Source: Pseudoflavonifractor intestinihominis (GTDB lineage: Bacteria; Bacillota; Clostridia; Oscillospirales; Oscillospiraceae). Taken from it: a stretch of DNA of 64,000 nucleotides. The position numbers and the translations under genes are program-made. The notes under the pieces are model-generated. The model did not search any database. It worked only from the letters and a program-made list of their open reading frames with translations, and was not told the origin of the DNA. Of this stretch, positions 15,918-24,337 are shown piece by piece (positions within the stretch are counted from its first letter, which is position 1; each line of letters starts with the position of its first letter). Location of the stretch: assembly GCF_040096055.1 (NCBI RefSeq), contig NZ_JBBMFK010000019.1, positions 5,577-69,576 on the forward strand, written 5' to 3'.

Positions 15918-17036
15918 ATGAAACGGATGTTGTCTCTCGCCCTGTCCCTGATGCTGGTCCTGTCCCTGGCCGCCTGCGCGGACACCACAGCCCCCCAGAG
16001 TTCCGCGCCCCAGAGCAGCGCGCCTCAGGAGAGCGAGGCCGCCTCCGACGAATCCGCCCTGGGGGACCTGTCCGTGACCTACGACCTGTCCGTTGGCCAG
16101 ATGGGCACCGGCATCAAGGCCGCCATGGTGGTGCTGGCCCACGAGATGGGCTACTATGAGGAGGAGGGCCTCAACGTGGAGCTGACCCAGATCTCCAATC
16201 TGAACGACGGCCTGACCGCCATCACCCTGGGCAAGCTGGATATTCTGCCCTTCGGCGTGATCCCCACCTGCACCTTCATTGCCCAGGGCGCCGACCTGAC
16301 CGTCATCGGCGGCACCATCGCCGAGGGCAGCGCCTGCGTGGCCCTGCCCGAGTGGGAGGAGGAGTTCCAGGACATCCAGAACTTTGCAGGCAAGACGGTG
16401 GCCTGCGTCCGGGCCGAGACCGGCCACATGATGATGAAGGACCAGATGCGCCAGGCCGGCGTGGACATGAGCACCGTCACCTTTGTGGAGCTGGACGGGT
16501 TCCAGTCGGTGGTGGAGGCTGTGCTGAAGGGCACGGCCGACGTGGGCTTTGTCAACAGCGGCTTTGAGCAGAACGCCGTCACCCAGGGGCTGGCGGTGCC
16601 CTTCTTTGTGGGGGAGTACACCCCCGACAACGTGTGCTGCCGCCAGACCACCTCCGGCGCGGTGGTGGAGGAGAAGCGGCCCGCCCTGGTCCGGTTTGAG
16701 GTGGCCAATCTGCGGGCCATGAAGCTGATGTACGACGACCCTGAGACCACCATCGCCACCCTGGCCGCCTTCTCCGGCCAGAGTGAGGACTATGTGAAGT
16801 ACTGCATCTACGACGGCTGCATGAAAATCTCCATGGACCCGGCCAAGAACCGGGTGGTGGAGTTCTTCGATGTGATGAAGGCCAACGGGGACATTCCCGC
16901 CGACGCGGAGAATACCATGGCCGACCATGTGGATTCCACCATCTATCTGGACGCCCTGAACATCGTGCTGGAGCGCTACCCCGACGACGTCCACTTCCAG
17001 GAGATGCTGGAGACATACGACGCCAACAACCTGTGA
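15918..17036 (+). CDS. ABC transporter solute-binding lipoprotein (NMT1/THI5-like)
   Basis: An extracellular lipoprotein of 372 residues with a signal peptide and lipobox SLAAC (Cys19), then a Ser/Gln-rich linker to residue 50. The core begins with VGQMGTGIKAAMVVLAHEMGYYEEEGLNVEL, typical of the nitrate/sulfonate/thiamine-precursor binding family, and contains VACVRAETGHMMMK and ADVGFVNSGF. The ligand cannot be read from sequence; cysteines in DNVCCRQTTSG are unusual. Its partners are the ATPase at 17068 and permease at 17838. TAGGAGG is correctly placed before the ATG. Confidence 0.85.
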   Translation: MKRMLSLALSLMLVLSLAACADTTAPQSSAPQSSAPQESEAASDESALGDLSVTYDLSVGQMGTGIKAAMVVLAHEMGYYEEEGLNVELTQISNLNDGLTAITLGKLDILPFGVIPTCTFIAQGADLTVIGGTIAEGSACVALPEWEEEFQDIQNFAGKTVACVRAETGHMMMKDQMRQAGVDMSTVTFVELDGFQSVVEAVLKGTADVGFVNSGFEQNAVTQGLAVPFFVGEYTPDNVCCRQTTSGAVVEEKRPALVRFEVANLRAMKLMYDDPETTIATLAAFSGQSEDYVKYCIYDGCMKISMDPAKNRVVEFFDVMKANGDIPADAENTMADHVDSTIYLDALNIVLERYPDDVHFQEMLETYDANNL

Positions 17037-17067
17037 CCTGCTTATTTTCCCCAAAGGAGGCCTTTCC

Positions 17068-17841
17068 GTGCCTGAGATCTCCCTGCGCGACGTGTCCTTC
17101 TCCTATCCCGGCGGCCCCAGGGTGCTGGACCGGGTGTCCCTGGAGGTGGAGCGCGGCTCCTTTCTGGCCGTGGTGGGCCCCTCCGGCTGCGGCAAGTCCA
17201 CCCTGCTGCGGCTCATCTCCGGCCTCTCCCTGCCGGAGGAGGGGACCATCTCCATCGGCGGCGCCCCGGTGACCGGTCCTGCGCCCGGGCGGTCCATCGT
17301 GTTCCAACAGGGCGGGCTTTTCCCCTGGCTCACCGCCCGGGGAAACGTGGCCTTCGCCCTGCGGAAGGCCAAACCCGGCCTGTCCCGGGCCCAGGCGGCG
17401 GAGCAGGCCGAGGCGGCCCTGGTCCGGGTGGGCTTGAAGGACGCCCTGTCCCGCTACCCCGGGGAGCTGTCAGGCGGTATGGCCCAGCGGGTGGCCATCG
17501 CCCGGGCCCTGGCGGTGGGGGGGCAGGTGCTGCTGCTGGACGAGCCCTTCGGCGCCCTGGACCCCAAGAACCGGCAGGCCCTCCAGCAGCTGCTGCTGGA
17601 GCTGTGGCAGGCGGAGGGGAGCACGGTGGTCATGGTCACCCACGACATCGACGAGGCCATCCTTCTCTCCGACCGCATCGCCTTCTTCCGCCCCGGCGGG
17701 GTCGGGGCTGTCCTGTCCGTCCGTTCCCCCCGCCCCCGGGACCCGGCGGCCTTTCTCACCTCGGCTGAGTGCTGCGTGGCCCGCAAGCGGCTTATCGGCC
17801 TGTTCTACCAGTACGGAGAGGCGGTGGGTGAGACACTGTGA
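17068..17841 (+). CDS. ABC transporter ATP-binding protein (SsuB/TauB-like)
   Basis: The 257-residue ATPase of the importer whose other parts flank it. Walker A is GPSGCGKS (about residues 36-43), the Q-loop VFQQGGLFPW, the signature LSGGMAQR, Walker B VLLLDEPFGALD and the switch His in VTHDIDEA. It begins with GTG at 17068, preceded by AAAGGAGG. It overlaps the permease start by 4 nt (GTGA), so the two are co-translated. The group resembles nitrate, sulfonate, bicarbonate and pyrimidine-precursor transporters; no specific substrate is claimed. Confidence 0.92.
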   Translation: MPEISLRDVSFSYPGGPRVLDRVSLEVERGSFLAVVGPSGCGKSTLLRLISGLSLPEEGTISIGGAPVTGPAPGRSIVFQQGGLFPWLTARGNVAFALRKAKPGLSRAQAAEQAEAALVRVGLKDALSRYPGELSGGMAQRVAIARALAVGGQVLLLDEPFGALDPKNRQALQQLLLELWQAEGSTVVMVTHDIDEAILLSDRIAFFRPGGVGAVLSVRSPRPRDPAAFLTSAECCVARKRLIGLFYQYGEAVGETL

Positions 17842-18752
17842 AGACCTCTGAAAAAAAGTCCCGGCCCATCGTGCTCCTCCATCTGCTCTTTGTGCTGCTG
17901 GTGGTCCAGGTGGCCCTGCCGGGCAAAAACGAGACCGCCTCCCCGGTCCTGTTCCTGTGGGCCGCCGTCCTGGTGGAGGCGGCCTGTCTGTGGCGCATCG
18001 TCCGGAAGAAAAACGCCCGGGCCGCCGGGGATATCGGCGCCGCCCTGTTCCTGCTGTTCAACGTCTGGGAGCTGTGGGCCACGGTGCTGGGAACCGCCCA
18101 CCCCATCCTGGTGCCCACCCCCGAGGCGGTGTTCCAGGTCTTCGGGGACCAATGGCGGCTGATGCTCCGGGGCATCGGCTCCTCTCTGTCCCTGCTTGCC
18201 ATTGGCTTCTGCGTGGCCCTCCCCCTGGGGGCCCTGCTGGGCATGCTGGCCGGATGGAGCCCCCGGCTGCGGGGATTCCTGGTGCCCATCGCCCGGGTGC
18301 TCTCCCCGGTGCCCGCCATCATCTACGCCCCCTACCTCATCGCCCTGATGCCCTCCTTCCGCTCGGCCTCCGCCCTGGTGATCATTCTGGGCATCTTCTG
18401 GCCCACCTTCCTCCAGACCGTGGGCCGCACCGTGGGGCTGGACCCCCACATTCTGGACAGCGCCCGGGTGCTCTGCCTCTCCGACCGGGAGATGGTGTTC
18501 CAGATCTTCCTGCCCGCCCTGCTGCCCGGCCTGATCGCCGGCCTGCGGGTGAGCCTGTCCACCTCCTTCATGCTCCTGACCCTGGCGGAGATGATGGGCG
18601 CCACCAGCGGCCTGGGGTACTTCATCAAAAACTTTGCCGACTACGCCAACTACACCAATGTCATCGCCGGCATCCTCCTGGTGGCCCTGGTGGTCACCGC
18701 CCTCAACGCCCTGGTCACCGTGCTGGAGCGGAAGGCGGTCCGCTGGAGCTGA
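17838..18752 (+). CDS. ABC transporter permease
   Basis: A 304-residue membrane subunit with about seven hydrophobic segments. Residues 10-75 hold an N-terminal pair, and the core from about 110 on carries the EAA-type loop around ILDSARVLCLSDREMVFQIFLPALLPGLIAGLRVSLS, which docks the ATPase. It ends with the typical TNVIAGILLVALVVTALNALVTVLERK. It starts with GTG overlapping the ATPase stop. The cobW-type GTPase follows 45 nt later, which hints that the imported substrate is a metal or metal complex, by inference only. Confidence 0.9.
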   Translation: MKTSEKKSRPIVLLHLLFVLLVVQVALPGKNETASPVLFLWAAVLVEAACLWRIVRKKNARAAGDIGAALFLLFNVWELWATVLGTAHPILVPTPEAVFQVFGDQWRLMLRGIGSSLSLLAIGFCVALPLGALLGMLAGWSPRLRGFLVPIARVLSPVPAIIYAPYLIALMPSFRSASALVIILGIFWPTFLQTVGRTVGLDPHILDSARVLCLSDREMVFQIFLPALLPGLIAGLRVSLSTSFMLLTLAEMMGATSGLGYFIKNFADYANYTNVIAGILLVALVVTALNALVTVLERKAVRWS

Positions 18753-18797
18753 CCCAGGTGCGGCTCCCCCGATTCCTCCCGGAAAGAGGTGTTCTCC

Positions 18798-19698
18798 TTG
18801 TCCCGACTCTATCTGGTCACCGGCTTTCTGGGCGCCGGAAAGACTACCTTTCTCAAGCGGCTGGTCCGCTGCTTCCCCGGCCGCCGGCTGGCCCTTATCG
18901 TCAACGAGTACGGCCGGGAAGGGGTGGACGGCGCCCTGCTGTCCGGCCTGGGGGCCACCCTGACCGAGATCGACAACGGCTCCATCTTCTGCTCCTGCCG
19001 CCTGGAGCAGTTTGAGGCCTCCCTCCGCGCCGCCCTGGCGGATGGGCCGGATGTGATCCTGGTGGAGGCCTCCGGCCTGTCCGACCCCACCGGTGCAGAC
19101 AGAATTCTGGGCCAGCGGGAGAAGTTCCCGGGCCTGACCTATGCCGGGGCCATCTGCCTGGTGGACGCGGCCCGGTTCCACAAAGTGTATGCCTCCTCCG
19201 GGGTGTGCAGGCGCCAGCTGGCGGCAGCCGACCTGGTTCTCATCAACAAGACCGACCTGGTCTCCCCGGAGCAGGTGGCCCTGGTGCGGGCGGAGGTGGA
19301 GGCCCAGCGCCCGGGCCGCCCGGTCCATGAGACCTCCTTCGGCATGCTGGACCCGTCCTGGCTCTCCGCGCTGGACGCTCACGCTCCGGCTGCAACCCCC
19401 AGCATGTCCCGCCGCAGGCTGACCCTCACGGTGGGGCCGGACTGCTCCCCCGCCTCTCTGGAGCAGTTTCTCTCCGTCTTTGCCCGGGATACCCGCCGGA
19501 TCAGAGGCTTTGTTCCCCTGGAGGGCCGGGATGTACCTGGCCGACTGTACGGGCCCCCAAGTGCGGCTGGAGCCATGGCAGGGGGAGGCCCTCAACCCCG
19601 GGCGGCTGACCGTCCTCTTTGACGGCGCCCTGCCCGCCCCCAGGAGCCTGTGGGCCGCCATGACCTGGTACCCCGAGTGCCGGGCGGCGGTGGAATGA
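18798..19698 (+). pseudogene. CobW/COG0523-family GTPase with an apparent frameshift
   Basis: COG0523 GTPases deliver metal ions to enzymes or act in metal homeostasis. Visible are Walker A GFLGAGKTT, the family Cys motif IFCSCRL (in place of the usual CxCC), the G4 motif NKTDL and the strand EASGLSDP. The frame is intact to about 19520 (IRGFVPLEG), after which the C-terminal domain (GMYLADCTGPQVRLEPW... WYPECRAA) continues in the next frame to the stop at 19698. One extra base near 19522-19527 explains this. The in-frame reading instead runs to 19622 with unrelated residues. TTG 18798 is the likely start, with AAAGAGG 8 nt upstream. A sequencing error is possible. Confidence 0.75.
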
Positions 19699-19712
19699 GG
19701 CTGTGTATACGA

Positions 19713-19742
19713 AAGCCCTCGGCGCATCAGCGCCGGGGGCTT
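19713..19742. terminator. Terminator between convergent genes
   Basis: A 13-bp stem (AAGCCCTCGGCGC with its complement, one GU pair) with loop ATCA, lying between the cobW end (19698) and the spoIID end (19748). It lacks a strong T run. Confidence 0.6.
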
Positions 19743-19747
19743 CCTGT

Positions 19748-20788
19748 CTATCCCGTCATCTGCTCCAGCTCCACGCCGGTGTAGTACCACTTGAGGATCT
19801 CCTGGTAGCTCTTCCCCTCCTTGGCCATGGCGTTGGCGCCGTACTGGCTCATGCCCACCCCGTGGCCGTAGCCGGTGACGGAGAAGGTCACCGCCGTGCT
19901 GTCCGCCTGGACGGTGAACACAGTGGAGCGCAGGCCGAAGAGGGCGCGCAGGGTGGCGCCTGTCACCTCCGCGCCGCCCACCGGTATGGTCACCACACCG
20001 CCGTTGGAGGCCAGCACCGGCGTGCCGAACCAGCCGGACGGGTCGCCGCTCAGGTCTGCGCCGGATACCTGGGCCAGCAGGCTGGTCCGGAACTCCTCCA
20101 GGGGCACGGTCACGGTGCTGTGGTAGTTGGGCACCTCCTCCCCCTCAGGGCTCTCCACGCTGGTGAGGTAGGGCACGTCGTTGCCCCACACCTCCACCGC
20201 GTCGGCTGTCCGCCCGGCGGCGGAGGAAAAGAACACCGCCTGGATGGGCTGGCCGCCGTAGGTGGCGATGACCCCGTCGGTGTCCGCCACGGCCCGGGAG
20301 ATCTTCTCCTCGTAGGCCGCCGCCGACTCCCCCCAGTTGTCCGCCGCCTGCTGTGGGGTGATGTAGGACTGGCAGCAGCTGATATCGGTGCACACGTCCG
20401 CGTCCGGGTGGTTTTCCTCCCCCGCCGCCATCTTGGCCGCCGCGTAGGTCCGGGCCGCCACCGCCTGGGCCTTCAGAGCCTCCGGCTCAAAGGAGGCGGG
20501 CATCTCCGCCGCCACCACCCGCCACAGGTAGTCGCCCATGGTCATCTCGGTCACCGTGCCGTCGGACAGCTTCACCCGTATGGACACTGTCTCGTCTGCA
20601 CCTGCCCCCTCCGCCGGGGGCGGAGACACCACCGTCCGGTCCAGGGGCAGGGTGCCGGTGGGCTCCGGTGCGTCCTCCGCCTCCCCCCTGCCCCCCAGGA
20701 ACAGCAGAGGCAGCAGGAACAGCAGGGCCAGCAGCCCCAGCCCCACCGCCGCCGCCCGTCTCACACCGCTCTCCTCTTTGATGTGCAC
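19748..20788 (-). CDS. spoIID: Stage II sporulation protein D
   Basis: A lytic transglycosylase that, with SpoIIM and SpoIIP in B. subtilis, remodels peptidoglycan during engulfment. After a short cytoplasmic N-terminus there is one membrane anchor (about residues 15-33 of the short form) and an extracellular SpoIID domain with the catalytic Glu in AAEMPASFEPEALKAQAVAARTYA, the cysteine pair SCCQSY and the closing GYGHGVGMSQYGAN. Two GTG starts are plausible, 20788 (site AAGGTGA) and 20764 (site GAGGAG). The sporulation setting supports an endospore-former lineage. It is monocistronic here. Confidence 0.92.
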   Translation of the reverse strand: MHIKEESGVRRAAAVGLGLLALLFLLPLLFLGGRGEAEDAPEPTGTLPLDRTVVSPPPAEGAGADETVSIRVKLSDGTVTEMTMGDYLWRVVAAEMPASFEPEALKAQAVAARTYAAAKMAAGEENHPDADVCTDISCCQSYITPQQAADNWGESAAAYEEKISRAVADTDGVIATYGGQPIQAVFFSSAAGRTADAVEVWGNDVPYLTSVESPEGEEVPNYHSTVTVPLEEFRTSLLAQVSGADLSGDPSGWFGTPVLASNGGVVTIPVGGAEVTGATLRALFGLRSTVFTVQADSTAVTFSVTGYGHGVGMSQYGANAMAKEGKSYQEILKWYYTGVELEQMTG

Positions 20789-20817
20789 CGCTCTCACCTT
20801 CCGTCCCACCCCCGCCG

Positions 20818-20846
20818 TTGACTTGCTTGAAAATCCGTAGTAAAAT
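20818..20846 (+). promoter_or_regulatory. Promoter of the citrate synthase gene
   Basis: TTGACT (20818-20823), 17 nt, TAAAAT (20841-20846), 34 nt before the start codon. The same two hexamers and spacing occur before proS. Confidence 0.7.
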
Positions 20847-20880
20847 GGGATATTCAAACAAAAGCAAAGGAGGAGTCCTC

Positions 20881-22248
20881 ATGCAGTCTGCCCACACTGA
20901 CGGCTCCATGGATTTTATTAAGAGTCTATGCGGCGAGTTCGAGAAGCATAACCGCATTGACCCGTCTTACTACGAAAAGTGGGATGTAAAGCGCGGCCTG
21001 CGCAACGCCGACGGCACCGGCGTCCTGGCCGGCATCACCCAGATCGGAAACGTGCTGGGCTACTATGTGCAGGACGGCGAGCGGTTCCCCATGGAGGGCA
21101 AACTCATCTACCGGGGCATCGATCTCAACGATCTGGTCAACGGCTTTATGAGCGAGAACCGCTTCGGCTTTGAGGAGACCGCCTATCTGCTGCTCTTCGG
21201 CGCCCTGCCCACCCGGGAGCAGCTGAAGCTGTTCCAGCGGGGTCTGTCGGTCCACCAGCCCCTGCCCAACATGTTCACCGAGGATATGATCCTCCGCGCC
21301 CCCAGCGCCGACGTGATGAACAAGATGGCCCGCGCGGTGCTCTCCCTCTACTCCTACGACGACGCCCCCGAGGACCGCTCCCTGGAGAGCGAGATGGGCA
21401 AGGCCATCGCCCTTATCGCCCGGCTGCCCACCATCGCCGCCCACGCCTATGCCGCCAAGCGGCACTACTTTGACAACGAGAGCCTGTATCTCCACCGGCC
21501 CCAGGAGGGGCTGGGCGTGGCGGAGAACTTCCTCTACTCCGTCCGCCACGACAATCAGTTCACCGAGGAGGAGGCCCGGCTGCTGGATCTGTGCCTGGTG
21601 CTCCACGCCGAGCACGGCGGCGGCAACAACTCCGCCTTTGCCTGCCGGGTGCTGTCCTCCTCGGGCACGGACATCTACTCCGCCATTGCCGCCGCCATCG
21701 GCTCCCTGAAGGGCCCCCGCCACGGCGGCGCCAACAAGAAGGTCATGGAGATGTTCGGGTACATCGAGGACGGCGTGAAGGACTGGCGGGACGACGACGA
21801 GGTCCGGGCCTATCTCACCCGGATCCTCCACAAGGAGGCGGGCGACGGCTCCGGCCTCATCTACGGCATGGGCCACGCCATCTACACCCTGTCCGACCCC
21901 CGGGCCGTGCTGCTGAAGAAATTCGCCAAGTCCCTGGCCGTCAAGAAGGGCATGCTGGACGAGTTCGAGCTCTACGAGGCGGTGGAGCGGCTCACCCCCG
22001 AGGTGCTGTCCGCCTCCGGCCAGCGGAAGGTGGTGTGCGCCAACGTGGACCTGTACTCCGGCCTGGTGTACAAGATGATGGGCATCCCCCAGGAGCTGTA
22101 CACCCCCCTGTTCGCCGTGGCCCGTGTGGTGGGCTGGTGCGCCCACCGCATCGAGGAGGTCTACAACCCGGGCAACAAGATCATCCGCCCGGCCTACAAG
22201 GCCGTGGCCCCCGCCCGGCCCTTTATCCCACTGGACCAGCGGGGCTGA
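20881..22248 (+). CDS. gltA: Citrate synthase
   Basis: Condenses acetyl-CoA with oxaloacetate to citrate, here probably feeding glutamate synthesis through a partial TCA branch. Catalytic histidines appear in LHAEHGGGNNSAF and in GMGHAIYTLSDPR; RHGGAN and the C-terminal GWCAHRIEE arginine-containing segment are also family signatures. The 455-residue form with an extended N-terminus is usual in Clostridia. A 2-methylcitrate synthase activity cannot be excluded. The ATG at 20881 has AAAGGAGGAG 8 nt upstream. No aconitase or isocitrate dehydrogenase is adjacent; a strong terminator follows. Confidence 0.93.
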   Translation: MQSAHTDGSMDFIKSLCGEFEKHNRIDPSYYEKWDVKRGLRNADGTGVLAGITQIGNVLGYYVQDGERFPMEGKLIYRGIDLNDLVNGFMSENRFGFEETAYLLLFGALPTREQLKLFQRGLSVHQPLPNMFTEDMILRAPSADVMNKMARAVLSLYSYDDAPEDRSLESEMGKAIALIARLPTIAAHAYAAKRHYFDNESLYLHRPQEGLGVAENFLYSVRHDNQFTEEEARLLDLCLVLHAEHGGGNNSAFACRVLSSSGTDIYSAIAAAIGSLKGPRHGGANKKVMEMFGYIEDGVKDWRDDDEVRAYLTRILHKEAGDGSGLIYGMGHAIYTLSDPRAVLLKKFAKSLAVKKGMLDEFELYEAVERLTPEVLSASGQRKVVCANVDLYSGLVYKMMGIPQELYTPLFAVARVVGWCAHRIEEVYNPGNKIIRPAYKAVAPARPFIPLDQRG

Positions 22249-22255
22249 CGCTAGC

Positions 22256-22295
22256 AAAAAACGCGGGACCACCCGAAGGTGGTCCCGCGTTTTTT
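22256..22295. terminator. Strong intrinsic terminator after citrate synthase
   Basis: A 13-bp GC-rich stem (ACGCGGGACCACC) with loop CGAA, flanked by A and T runs, so it works on both strands for the convergent genes. Confidence 0.9.
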
Positions 22296-22300
22296 ATGGA

Positions 22301-23008
22301 TTAGGCCATGAGCCAGTAGATCTTGTCCGGGCATACCGTCATCCCCGCCTTCCGCTGGAGGGCCAGGGAGGCGGCGTTGTCCTCGGCCACCTGGCCGTAG
22401 GCGTACCGCCCCTGGGCCAGAGCGGCCCGGACGATGGCCAGCTGGAGCACCAGGCCGTACCCTCTGCGGCGGTAGGGCGGCAGCACCTCCAGCATGCCCA
22501 GGCTGCCCTCGTCGTGGACGCCGACGAACCCGGCCAGCGCCTCTCCGTCAAAGATACCCAGCATGCCCCGGTCAATGGCACCTTGGATATAGTCGATGTC
22601 CCCGAAGGTCTGACCGTAGGCCTGCGCCACCGTCTCCGCCCACTCAGGGCCCAGCCGCCGCAGCTCTCCCCGGAAGGGGGGCAGCTCGGGCGGCTGGGGC
22701 GCTGTCCAGACCGACTGGAAGAAGGCCCGGCCCTTCAGGCCCAGCCTCTCCTCCAGCCGGGGCAGATACCAGTCCTCATGGCAGGTGGCCAGCCTGGCCT
22801 CCGGCGGGATCAGGGACAGAGCCCGGCTCAGGTCCTGTTCGCTCTGTGCGCTGAGAAACCAGCCGCCGCTCTCCTTGTCCCAGAGCAGCGCCCCCTCCGG
22901 CCCGGCATAGCGCAGCGCGCCGCCGTCCCGGCGGAGCAGCTCCATCATGTCCACGCAGCGCAGGCCCTGCCGGGCCAGGTAGTCCGCCGCCGTCTCAAAT
23001 TCCCTCAT
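22301..23008 (-). CDS. GNAT-family N-acetyltransferase
   Basis: A 235-residue protein whose C-terminal 110 residues form a GNAT domain: GVHDEGSLGMLEVLPPYRRRGYGLVLQ carries the acetyl-CoA pyrophosphate-binding motif, and AEDNAASLALQRKAGM is the closing helix and strand. The N-terminal 110 residues resemble the degenerate half seen in double-GNAT proteins. The substrate is unknown. It shares the terminator region with citrate synthase. Confidence 0.82.
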   Translation of the reverse strand: MREFETAADYLARQGLRCVDMMELLRRDGGALRYAGPEGALLWDKESGGWFLSAQSEQDLSRALSLIPPEARLATCHEDWYLPRLEERLGLKGRAFFQSVWTAPQPPELPPFRGELRRLGPEWAETVAQAYGQTFGDIDYIQGAIDRGMLGIFDGEALAGFVGVHDEGSLGMLEVLPPYRRRGYGLVLQLAIVRAALAQGRYAYGQVAEDNAASLALQRKAGMTVCPDKIYWLMA

Positions 23009-23060
23009 ATCCGCGCTCCTTATGTAATGTCTACTGAATAAACCGCGATGCAGTTTATTT

Positions 23061-23120
23061 GCGCGGCAATGCCGCGCAATTGATGTGAAAACGGTTGATC
23101 CCAGTCGTTTTCACATCAAT
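23061..23120. repeat. Two adjacent hairpins between the GNAT and kinase genes
   Basis: GCGCGGC-AAT-GCCGCGC (23061-23077) is followed directly by a 15-bp stem with a 12-nt loop (ATTGATGTGAAAACG at 23079-23093 with its complement at 23106-23120). The second abuts the stop codon at 23121 and may terminate the kinase transcript; the pair looks like an extragenic palindrome element. Confidence 0.6.
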
Positions 23121-24275
23121 TTAGACATTGCTGCAATGTGTATACTCCGCCGCCCGGGCGGGCAGGCTGATAACAAAGCTGGTGTGCTTTCCCGTGCTCT
23201 CGGCCCGGATGGTGCCGCCGTGGAGCTCCACGATCTCCTTGGCGATGGCCAGGCCCAGCCCGGCGCCGCCGGTACGGGTGGAGCGGGCGGCGTCCAGCCG
23301 GTAGAACTTCTCAAAGATCCGGGCCAGCTCCCCCTCGGGGATCTCCAGGCCCTCGTTGCTGATGACCACCTCCACCAGCCCGCCCTTCCGCCGGGCGGTG
23401 ATGCCCACGGTGCCGCCGGGGGTGGAGTAGCTCACCGCGTTGCGCAGCACATTGTCAAACACCCGGGCCAGCTTGTCCGGGTCGCCGGACACGGTGAGCC
23501 TGGGCTCCAGGTCGGCGCTGCACTTCAGGTCCTTTTCGGCAAAGAGGGGGTAGAACTCGTCGGTGAGCTGCTCCAGCAGCATGGTCAGCTGGACCGTCTC
23601 GCCGCTGTCCGCCGTGCCTTCCAGGTCCATGCGGGTGATGTCAAAGAACTCCCCCAGCAGCTCTTCCAGCCGCTCCGCCTTGTCCAGGGCGATGCCGGTG
23701 TACTTGGCCCGCTGCTCCGGCTCCATCTCCGGCCGGTCCCGCAGGAGGGTGAGATAGCCCACCACCGAGGTGAGGGGGGTCTTCAGGTCGTGGGCCAGAA
23801 AGGCCACCAGGTCCCGTTTCCGCTCCTCGCTCTCTCTGGCCTCCTCCTCCCGGCTGCGGAGCTGGCGCTGGATGGCCCGCAGATCCTCCTCCACCGGGGC
23901 GAGCTCCCGGGGCAGGCGGATCTCCTCCCCGCTCTCGTTCACCAGGCGGCGGGTGGCCTGGCCGATCTGGTCCAGCCACCGGGTAAACCGGCCCATGGCC
24001 AGGTAAAAGGCGGCCAGCATGAGCACCAGCATGGCGCAGTTGAGAATGAGCGGCTTGTTGTTGCGGATGAGATTCTGGTAGAGGGCCAGGGCCTCCTCCT
24101 GGCTGTGGCCGAAGATCTCCCGGGCCGCCCACACAAAGCCCCTGGCAAAGGGGTCCTGGAGCAGGCCGTCCACCACCACCTCCAGCAGGAACAGTCCCAC
24201 CGCCGCGGCGGCGGCCGCGCCCAGAACCACCATCAGGAGCATCTTCAGCTTGAGTCTGGTATATTTTTTGCCCAT
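23121..24275 (-). CDS. Sensor histidine kinase (VanS-like)
   Basis: Membrane sensor that autophosphorylates on histidine and passes the phosphate to a response regulator. Of 384 residues, two hydrophobic segments (about 12-32 and 72-95) bracket a short external loop. The H-box is FLAHDLKTPLTSVVGY, then an N-box FDNVLRNAVSYS, G1 NEGLEIPEGELARIFEKFYR and G2 GGAGLGLAIAKEIVELHGG. The start at 24275 has AGGAGG 5 nt upstream. No response regulator gene is next to it, which is unusual because VanS-type kinases are normally paired. Confidence 0.9.
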   Translation of the reverse strand: MGKKYTRLKLKMLLMVVLGAAAAAAVGLFLLEVVVDGLLQDPFARGFVWAAREIFGHSQEEALALYQNLIRNNKPLILNCAMLVLMLAAFYLAMGRFTRWLDQIGQATRRLVNESGEEIRLPRELAPVEEDLRAIQRQLRSREEEARESEERKRDLVAFLAHDLKTPLTSVVGYLTLLRDRPEMEPEQRAKYTGIALDKAERLEELLGEFFDITRMDLEGTADSGETVQLTMLLEQLTDEFYPLFAEKDLKCSADLEPRLTVSGDPDKLARVFDNVLRNAVSYSTPGGTVGITARRKGGLVEVVISNEGLEIPEGELARIFEKFYRLDAARSTRTGGAGLGLAIAKEIVELHGGTIRAESTGKHTSFVISLPARAAEYTHCSNV

Positions 24276-24337
24276 TCTCTCCTCCTGAATTCTGTCCCCA
24301 CTGTTAGTTTTCCACATTTTCCACCGGTTTTCCACAC

